Assembly: GCA_019459085.1 (NCBI GenBank)
Contig: JAIBEW010000019.1
Location: forward strand, 84,143 to 148,142
DNA from: Kaistella sp.
GTDB lineage: Bacteria > Bacteroidota > Bacteroidia > Flavobacteriales > Weeksellaceae
Direction of reading: 5' to 3'
Length of the DNA: 64,000 bases
Shown here: piece by piece, positions 59,021 through 64,000 of the stretch
How positions within the stretch are numbered: the stretch's first letter is position 1
Layout: each line of letters opens with the position of its first letter
Translations under genes and position numbers: made by a program
Notes under the pieces: model-generated
What the model was told of the DNA's origin: nothing
The model's database searches: none
The model's input: only the letters and a program-made list of their open reading frames with translations

Positions 59021-59998
59021 ATGATTAACAAATCTGAGGAAAATTTCGATAAAATGGATGAGCTTTCATTACGGGGAGTTCCATTCTTTTTTATGATTGA
59101 TTTCTTGATGGAAGACATCAGAATATTTGAGAAAGAGCAAATTAATAATTCAGGCTTATCAATTGATTTTAAATCATTTACAAACACGAATAAAGGCTAC
59201 GCGACCGACAAACAAATTCAACTTAAATGTTTTCCTCAATCGGTTGCATCTTACCAAAAGGGCTTTGATATATTTCAGAAAAATCTAAAACTCGGCAATT
59301 CCTATCTTGCCAACTATACCTGCAAAACGGAAATAGAAACCAATCTTAATTTAGTAGAAATTTTCCATCTTTCACAGGCAAAATATAAGGTGCTGTATAA
59401 AGATGATTTTGTATGTTTTTCTCCTGAGACTTTTATTGAAATTATTGATGATCAGATATTTACACATCCAATGAAAGGTACAATCGACGCTGCTGAAAAT
59501 CACGCGGTAGAAACCCTCAAAAATGATGTGAAGGAAAGGGCCGAACATTATACAGTGGTCGATCTGCTTCGAAATGACCTCAGTATGGTTGCGGACGATG
59601 TGAAAGTCGATGAATTTCAGCGGATCGATTTAATCAGAACGCAACAAAAAGATCTTTACGCCATGAGTTCTGAAATTTCCGGAAACTTGAAGCCGGAATT
59701 TCGCGGGAAAATCGGCAGTATTATGAAAAAACTGCTTCCCGCGGGCTCAATTTTGGGAGCTCCAAAACATAAAACACTGGAAATCATCTTAGAAGCGGAA
59801 GATTATAACAGAGGATTCTATACAGGAATCAGCGGTTGGTTTGACGGGAAAAATCTGGATTCCTGCGTCATGATCAGATTTATTGAAAAAGAAAACGGCA
59901 AATTATACTTCAAAAGCGGCGGCGGAATCACGCATTTGAGTAAATTAGCCGATGAATACCAAGAAATGAAAAACAAAATTTATGTCCCAATTTATTGA
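59021..59998 (+). CDS. pabB: Aminodeoxychorismate synthase component I
   Basis: Chorismate-binding enzyme of 325 residues that makes 4-amino-4-deoxychorismate for folate. The C-terminal catalytic region has family motifs SPETFIEI, THPMKGTID, DLLRNDLSMVA, and the late KKLLPAGSILGAPK and GFYTGISGWFDG. The short N-terminus (about 100 residues) is usual for the stand-alone PabB of this phylum, which lacks the full TrpE-type N-domain. The partner glutaminase (pabA) is not adjacent. It overlaps pabC by 17 bases. Confidence 0.93.
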   Translation: MINKSEENFDKMDELSLRGVPFFFMIDFLMEDIRIFEKEQINNSGLSIDFKSFTNTNKGYATDKQIQLKCFPQSVASYQKGFDIFQKNLKLGNSYLANYTCKTEIETNLNLVEIFHLSQAKYKVLYKDDFVCFSPETFIEIIDDQIFTHPMKGTIDAAENHAVETLKNDVKERAEHYTVVDLLRNDLSMVADDVKVDEFQRIDLIRTQQKDLYAMSSEISGNLKPEFRGKIGSIMKKLLPAGSILGAPKHKTLEIILEAEDYNRGFYTGISGWFDGKNLDSCVMIRFIEKENGKLYFKSGGGITHLSKLADEYQEMKNKIYVPIY

Positions 59999-60608
59999 AA
60001 GCATTAAAGTAGAAGACCGGGAAATTTTTCTTTCAGACTTCCATCAAAAAAGAATAAATGAAACCTTTGTCCACTTCGGGAAAGAAGGATCCATTGATCT
60101 TGAAAAGATTTTTAATGATCTGGAACTCGATGAAGACGGACTGTATAAGCTGAAGATTACCTACGGTCTAAATAAAACTTTCAGAACACAGCTTATTCCT
60201 TACGCAATTCCGGAAATTGATGATTTTCAGCTGGTTGAAAACAATTCATTCGATTATTCCTTTAAGTTTGAAGACCGGAAAGAATTCGACCGAATGAAAG
60301 CGAAAGCAAAAGCTGAGGAAATTATTATTGTTAAAAATAACCATATTACCGATACTTCTTATTCCAACATCCTTTTCCTGAAAAAGAAGGACTGGTTCAC
60401 GCCCTCCACCTTTCTGCTGAACGGCGTTCAGAGACAGCATCTGCTTAAAACCAAAAAAATTAAAGAAGCGGAAATCACTCTTCAGAATTTAAGCGAATAT
60501 TCTCATTTTCAACTTATTAATGCAATGAATGATTTCGATGACATGTTTATTTATCCCATTTCAAAAATCCGGAATTTGCCCGAAAACGCAGATTATATGG
60601 AATTGTAA
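59982..60608 (+). CDS. pabC: Aminodeoxychorismate lyase (class IV aminotransferase, short form)
   Basis: A 208-residue PLP fold type IV protein, well below the 270 or so of E. coli PabC. The family segment EEIIIVKNNHITDTSYSNILFLKKKDWFTP (about 112-141) is intact, and the PLP lysine is probably K95 in YSFKFEDRK. Coupled to pabB by a 17-base overlap, which makes p-aminobenzoate formation the natural role. The small N-terminal domain is reduced. Substrate inferred from the neighbour. Confidence 0.87.
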   Translation: MSQFIESIKVEDREIFLSDFHQKRINETFVHFGKEGSIDLEKIFNDLELDEDGLYKLKITYGLNKTFRTQLIPYAIPEIDDFQLVENNSFDYSFKFEDRKEFDRMKAKAKAEEIIIVKNNHITDTSYSNILFLKKKDWFTPSTFLLNGVQRQHLLKTKKIKEAEITLQNLSEYSHFQLINAMNDFDDMFIYPISKIRNLPENADYMEL

Positions 60609-60628
60609 GCACGCTTGATTTTATAGAA

Positions 60629-62293
60629 TTACTTCAAAAACTCAAAGTAACCTTTCAGGATCTCTGCATTTTCAATTTCGGCAGTGTCCACTTCCAGGAT
60701 TTTCGGCTGCGCATCGGGACTGAAGAAATTATCCAGAACGCGAACCAAAGTGTCCTCATCTTCCACTCTCGTGTAGGAAAAACCGAAGTTTTTGGCTAAA
60801 AGTTCAGCGTTTTTCTGGTGTTTGGTCAGAATGAATTCATCCAAAGCGTTTGCTGTTCCCGGTCCGGGAATAATTTTAAAGATGTCGCCGCCGCCGTTGT
60901 TGAAGACAATAATTCGAGTATACGGTGGAATATACTGGTTCCAGAGGCCGTTGATGTCATAAAAAAAACTTACTTCGCCGGTCACCAGCAGCGTAGGATT
61001 AGTGTTTCTCATCGCATAACCCATCGCGGTAGAAGTGCATCCGTCGATTCCGCTTGTTCCCCGGTTGCTGTGAAGCCTGTATTTCTGATAACTGAACAGC
61101 TGCGCATAACGGATCGCTGAACTGTTGCTGATATGAACATGGTAATTCTTCGGAATTTTTTCTGAAAGAATTTCAAAAAACTTAAAGTCCGAGAAAACGG
61201 CCATCCGGCAGTACTCCAAATGTTTTGCATCTTTTTTATCTCTCAAAACATCCCAAAGATTAAAGTACGCCTGCGGTTCCAATTTAATGAAATTTAATAG
61301 TTTACCAAAGAAAACTTCAGGCTGAGTCTCTATTTTTTCAGTTAAGGAAAAGTAGGTGTCGGGTTGCCAAACCTCATCAATATGCCAGTGATTTTTTGGG
61401 TGTGCTTTTCGTAAAAACTGTTTCACTTTTTTCGAAACCACATTTTGGCCCACTGTAATCAGCAGATCCGGAGCATAAGTTTTAAAGTCTTCATCCGAAA
61501 AATTGAAAATATAGCGGTCGATATGACTGAAAAATTTGTCGTGGTTCAGATTGGAATTTACTTCGGTTAAAACCACTGCACTGTGATTTTTGACCAGTTG
61601 CGAAAGCTGCATTTCAAGTTCTTCGCTGTAATCCCGGGTTCCAACTAAAATCAGAATTCTCTTTGCAAGATTCCACTCTGCAATTAACTGCGAAGGAAGA
61701 TCATGTTTTTTCTGCCTCAGGGTTTTTTCCACTTTCGGATATACCGGAACTTCAGAAACAAGTTCGTAAAGAGGTTCTGCAAGAGGAATATTGATATGAA
61801 CCGGACCTTGTTTCTCAAAACACAATTCGATGGCTTTTTTGATTAAATCAAAATTCTCGTCATCTGCGTTTTCCTTTTCGTCTTCCAAAAGCTGAAAATC
61901 TCCGTAAGAATGTTGCTGAAAAAGATCTTTCTGGCGAATGGTTTGTCCATCGAAAATGTCTGTGTAATCGCTTGGCCGGTCTGCAGTTAAAACCAAAAGC
62001 GGCACATTCTGATAAAATGCTTCAGTAATTGCCGGATAATAATTTGCCGCAGCGGAGCCGCTTGTACAGGTAATTGCGACCGGCATTCTCTCACTTTTTG
62101 CCATTCCCAACCCTACGAAACCCGCACTCCTTTCATCCACAATGCTGTAACAGTTGAATTCATCGGTTTCGGAAAAATGGATCGCTAAAGGAGCATTTCT
62201 GGAACCAGGGGAGATGACGATATTGAAAATTCCGTACTCTTTTAAGAGGTGTGCTAATATCTGTATGCTTCTTTTGGAAGAGAACTGTTTCAT
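60629..62293 (-). CDS. menD: 2-succinyl-5-enolpyruvyl-6-hydroxy-3-cyclohexene-1-carboxylate synthase
   Basis: ThDP enzyme of menaquinone synthesis, 554 residues. The N-terminal part has ISPGSRNAPLAIHF and the catalytic Glu in VDERSAGFVGLGMAKS (about 52-67). The C-terminal ThDP/Mg motif is the region from GEVSFFYDINGLW through NNGGGDIFKIIPG (about 435-470). RGTSGIDGCTSTAMGYA is another MenD marker. It converges on pabC; the two pathways both use chorismate or isochorismate. Menaquinone is the respiratory quinone of the phylum. Confidence 0.96.
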   Translation of the reverse strand: MKQFSSKRSIQILAHLLKEYGIFNIVISPGSRNAPLAIHFSETDEFNCYSIVDERSAGFVGLGMAKSERMPVAITCTSGSAAANYYPAITEAFYQNVPLLVLTADRPSDYTDIFDGQTIRQKDLFQQHSYGDFQLLEDEKENADDENFDLIKKAIELCFEKQGPVHINIPLAEPLYELVSEVPVYPKVEKTLRQKKHDLPSQLIAEWNLAKRILILVGTRDYSEELEMQLSQLVKNHSAVVLTEVNSNLNHDKFFSHIDRYIFNFSDEDFKTYAPDLLITVGQNVVSKKVKQFLRKAHPKNHWHIDEVWQPDTYFSLTEKIETQPEVFFGKLLNFIKLEPQAYFNLWDVLRDKKDAKHLEYCRMAVFSDFKFFEILSEKIPKNYHVHISNSSAIRYAQLFSYQKYRLHSNRGTSGIDGCTSTAMGYAMRNTNPTLLVTGEVSFFYDINGLWNQYIPPYTRIIVFNNGGGDIFKIIPGPGTANALDEFILTKHQKNAELLAKNFGFSYTRVEDEDTLVRVLDNFFSPDAQPKILEVDTAEIENAEILKGYFEFLK

Positions 62294-62311
62294 ATGAAAG
62301 TTGAATTACCG

Positions 62312-62319
62312 CAAATTTA
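62312..62319 (-). promoter_or_regulatory. -7 promoter element of menD
   Basis: TAAATTTG on the - strand, 18 bases before the menD ATG at 62293. Confidence 0.5.
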
Positions 62320-62355
62320 CTGATAATTAAATTTTAAGTCCATAAATAATTGACA

Positions 62356-62392
62356 CGTTATTTATACGTATATTTATCGTAAAATTTACCGT
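62356..62392. promoter_or_regulatory. Putative autoregulatory operator of the toxin-antitoxin pair
   Basis: CGT occurs at 62356, 62367, 62378 and 62390, a spacing of 11, 11 and 12 bases, that is about one helical turn. The first three are followed by an A/T-rich ATTTA-like word (CGTTATTTATA, CGTATATTTAT, CGTAAAATTTA). TATACGTATA at 62363-62372 is a perfect palindrome. Spaced sites of this kind are typical for ribbon-helix-helix antitoxins. The array ends two bases before the antitoxin ATG. Confidence 0.55.
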
Positions 62393-62393
62393 C

Positions 62394-62648
62394 ATGATAC
62401 AGGAAAAAATCAGAAAAGAAGTAACCTTAGATAAGAATATTGTAGAAAAACTGAAAATTAAAGCCCAGGAAGACGGCAGAAATCTGAAAAACTATTTGGA
62501 AAAAATCCTTACTGACAAAGCAAATGATGATTTCGTGATTACCGAAGGCTACATGAAAATGATGGATGAAATGATGGAGAAAAGAGCGAAGGGCGAATTG
62601 AAATTTATAAGTGAGGAAGAATTTAGATCAAGAATCAGAAGAAAATGA
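62394..62648 (+). CDS. Ribbon-helix-helix antitoxin (ParD/CopG-like)
   Basis: An 84-residue protein. The N-terminus RKEVTLDKNIVEKLKIKAQEDGRNLKNYLEKIL (about 7-39) has the pattern of a ribbon-helix-helix DNA-binding domain: a short strand (KEVTLD), a helix, a turn with GRN, and a second helix. The rest is acidic then basic (FISEEEFRSRIRRK) and probably wraps the toxin. It overlaps the toxin gene by 4 bases (ATGA), the usual antitoxin-first order. I cannot name a subfamily with certainty. Confidence 0.78.
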   Translation: MIQEKIRKEVTLDKNIVEKLKIKAQEDGRNLKNYLEKILTDKANDDFVITEGYMKMMDEMMEKRAKGELKFISEEEFRSRIRRK

Positions 62649-62917
62649 TAACCATTAATTATCATGAGAATTCTCTAAGGGATTTTCAAAGCGGTTTGGA
62701 TTACTATGATAATATTTCCATAACACTTGGGAACCGCTTTGAAGAAGATTTATGGGATACTGTTGAAAAAATTAAAACAAATCCACCTCATTTTCAGATA
62801 AAATATTTAGATATCAGAGTTGCATTCCTGCAATATTTCCCGTTTTTAATACATTTTATTCTTAATAATGACAGAATTGAGGTAATGACAGTATTACACA
62901 GTAAGACAGATTATTAA
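62645..62917 (+). CDS. RelE/ParE superfamily toxin
   Basis: A 90-residue protein of the RelE/ParE fold. Features include YYDNISITLGNRFEEDLWDTVEKIKTNPPHFQI, matching the ParE helical hairpin, then DIRVAFLQYFPFLIHFIL and the end DRIEVMTVLHSKTDY, where ParE has IxVxxVxHxxRD. The final basic Arg-Asp typical of many members is here Lys-Thr-Asp. It may poison gyrase or cleave mRNA; the subfamily does not settle this. Coupled by ATGA to the antitoxin. Confidence 0.87.
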   Translation: MITINYHENSLRDFQSGLDYYDNISITLGNRFEEDLWDTVEKIKTNPPHFQIKYLDIRVAFLQYFPFLIHFILNNDRIEVMTVLHSKTDY

Positions 62918-62932
62918 TTAGATAAAAACCCG

Positions 62933-62940
62933 TATTTTTG
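62933..62940 (+). promoter_or_regulatory. -7 promoter element of the 2OG oxygenase
   Basis: TATTTTTG, 24 bases before the ATG at 62965. It begins 16 bases after the toxin stop, so the oxygenase has its own promoter. Confidence 0.5.
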
Positions 62941-62964
62941 CCACACAATTTTTAATCCAAATAA

Positions 62965-63915
62965 ATGAAACAGGTTCCAAGTGTGGATTTGCGTGATTTC
63001 CTTTCGGGTGACCCGGAACGCAAACAAAAATTTGTAAATGAAATCGGAAAAGCATACGAAGAAATCGGCTTTGTTGCCCTGAAAGGTCACTTTCTGGATG
63101 ACAGTCTCGTTAAAGATCTTTACAGCGAAGTAAAGAATTTCTTTGACCTGCCGGTGGAAACCAAACAGAAATATGAAATCCCCGGAATCGGCGGACAGCG
63201 CGGTTACGTAGGTTTCGGAAAAGAAACTGCAAAAGGCTTCAAAAAAGGAGACCTTAAAGAATTCTGGCATTTCGGACAGTATCTGGAAGAAGGTTCGGAA
63301 TATGCACAGGTTTATCCGGACAATGTTGAAGTAGCCGAAAACCCAAAATTCAATGAAATTGGGAAAGAAGCGTATAAAATGCTGGAAAAAACCGGTGTGT
63401 ATGTTTTGCGCGCGTTGGCATTGCATTTAGGTCTTGATGAATTTTATTTCGACAAATTTGTAGCGGAAGGAAATTCTATTTTAAGACCGATTCATTATCC
63501 GCCAATCACCCAGGAACCGGACAATGCGGTTCGTGCTGCTGCTCACGGAGACATCAATTTAATTACCCTTTTAATGGGCGCTCAGGGAAAAGGCCTACAA
63601 GTGATGAATAACGACGGCGAATGGATTGATGCGATTGCAGAACCCGACGAACTGATGATCAATGTTGGCGATATGCTCTCGCGCCACACGAACAATAAGC
63701 TTAAATCAACCATTCACCAGGTGGTTAATCCGCCGCGGGAATTGTGGGGAACTTCAAGATATTCCATTCCTTTTTTTATGCATCCTGTAAGCGAAATGCC
63801 GCTGAATGCTCTTGAAAATACGGTTGATGAAAATAATCCGAAACTGTATGAAGATACTACAGCCGGTGAATTTCTTCACGAAAGACTTGTGGAACTGGGA
63901 CTGATCAAAAAATAA
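62965..63915 (+). CDS. 2-oxoglutarate/Fe(II)-dependent oxygenase (isopenicillin N synthase family)
   Basis: A 316-residue enzyme of the IPNS/DIOX fold. The N-terminal DIOX_N part includes GFVALKGHF and LPVETKQKYEIPG; the iron triad is His-x-Asp in AAHGDINLITLL (about 192-194) and His in STIHQVVNPP (about 252), and the 2-oxoglutarate Arg is in SRYSIPFFMHP (R-x-S). Complete and intact. The family hydroxylates varied small molecules and makes ethylene or beta-lactam intermediates in a few branches; no substrate can be given. A terminator follows. Confidence 0.9.
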   Translation: MKQVPSVDLRDFLSGDPERKQKFVNEIGKAYEEIGFVALKGHFLDDSLVKDLYSEVKNFFDLPVETKQKYEIPGIGGQRGYVGFGKETAKGFKKGDLKEFWHFGQYLEEGSEYAQVYPDNVEVAENPKFNEIGKEAYKMLEKTGVYVLRALALHLGLDEFYFDKFVAEGNSILRPIHYPPITQEPDNAVRAAAHGDINLITLLMGAQGKGLQVMNNDGEWIDAIAEPDELMINVGDMLSRHTNNKLKSTIHQVVNPPRELWGTSRYSIPFFMHPVSEMPLNALENTVDENNPKLYEDTTAGEFLHERLVELGLIKK

Positions 63916-63932
63916 TTATCCTAGACTTATTA

Positions 63933-63960
63933 GAAAGGCAAATCGAGTGATTCGCCTTTC
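63933..63960 (+). terminator. Intrinsic terminator after the 2OG oxygenase
   Basis: Stem GAAAGGC-AATC with GATT-GCCTTTC, one internal A/C mismatch, loop GAGT, followed by TTGTTTATTTTCTTTT. Confidence 0.75.
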
Positions 63961-63979
63961 TTGTTTATTTTCTTTTGGC

Positions 63980-64000
63980 GGGGGGGGGGGGGGGGGGGGG
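63980..64000. other. Poly-G tract at the window end (probable artefact)
   Basis: 21 consecutive G residues run to the last base of the window. Nothing in the rest of this AT-rich sequence resembles it. It fits the no-signal G calls of two-colour sequencing at the end of a contig, or a scaffold placeholder. Confidence 0.8.

Noticed and set aside
1..64000. CRISPR array, prophage, insertion sequence or biosynthetic gene cluster
   Set aside because: I looked for regular spacer repeats, transposase and integrase motifs, phage structural genes and PKS/NRPS domains and saw none. The window is core chromosome with a small toxin-antitoxin locus.

Overview
The window is 64 kb of ordinary chromosome from a member of Bacteroidota, most likely the Flavobacteriia, family Weeksellaceae (Chryseobacterium/Kaistella-like). 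The reasons are: moderate-to-low GC; many genes preceded by the Bacteroidota -7 element TAnnTTTG and almost none by a Shine-Dalgarno sequence; a Bacteroidota-type omega subunit; families largely confined to the phylum (DUF4835, DUF5686, DUF6132, DUF6646, LptE-like lipoprotein); menaquinone synthesis (menD); and a tryptophanase, consistent with the indole-positive habit of that family. The genus is an inference from gene content. No sequence search was possible.

Layout. 1-12.9 kb: end of a hotdog dehydratase, trpS, dipeptide epimerase, a small cytochrome c lipoprotein, comM, a run of + strand genes (HExxH protein, csaA-like, DEDD exonuclease, DUF59), osmC and mvaB on the - strand, pepT, an lpxH-like phosphoesterase, thiL, a thioesterase and a BaiN-type flavoprotein. 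13-22.9 kb: mnmA converging on recN; the - strand set bamD-rpoZ-coaBC-DUF4835-recN (envelope assembly, RNA polymerase, CoA synthesis, recombination); tetR diverging from tatD-tcdA-rnpA and DUF4126. 22.9-33.5 kb: a long - strand block with miaB, a sigma-54 activator, lptE and an acidic TPR-tailed protein in one apparent operon, then two exported TonB-C-terminal-like proteins, lysA, a DnaQ/GIY-YIG-like protein and a HerA-like ATPase.

33.7-38.8 kb: a + strand block with a Gre-like factor, a secreted unknown, and a sulfur-handling cluster (TauE/SafE permease, MBL-rhodanese fusion, rhodanese lipoprotein, cupin, DUF6132, thioredoxin). 38.8-49.9 kb: omega-amidase-like hydrolase, DUF6646, rseP, tRNA-Asn, DUF5686, rpmA/rplU, a membrane acyltransferase, miaE, DUF502 and tryptophanase. 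50-64 kb: second DUF6646, S41 protease, soluble sugar dehydrogenase-like lipoprotein, uvrB followed by two REP-like hairpins, DUF3820/AI-2E transporter, two paralogous membrane proteins, pabB-pabC, menD, a ParE-type toxin-antitoxin pair with an 11-bp-phased putative operator, and a 2-oxoglutarate/Fe(II) oxygenase. The window ends in 21 G residues, probably an assembly or sequencing artefact.

There is no prophage, transposase, integrase, CRISPR array or rRNA operon, and no gene-free stretch above about 220 bases. I did not find a clear new defence or biosynthetic system. The best leads are the sulfur cluster, the Gre-like factor with a very acidic coiled-coil tip, the phased operator of the toxin-antitoxin pair, the sensorless sigma-54 activator tied to lptE, and several promoters placed so close to the start codon that the mRNAs should be leaderless.
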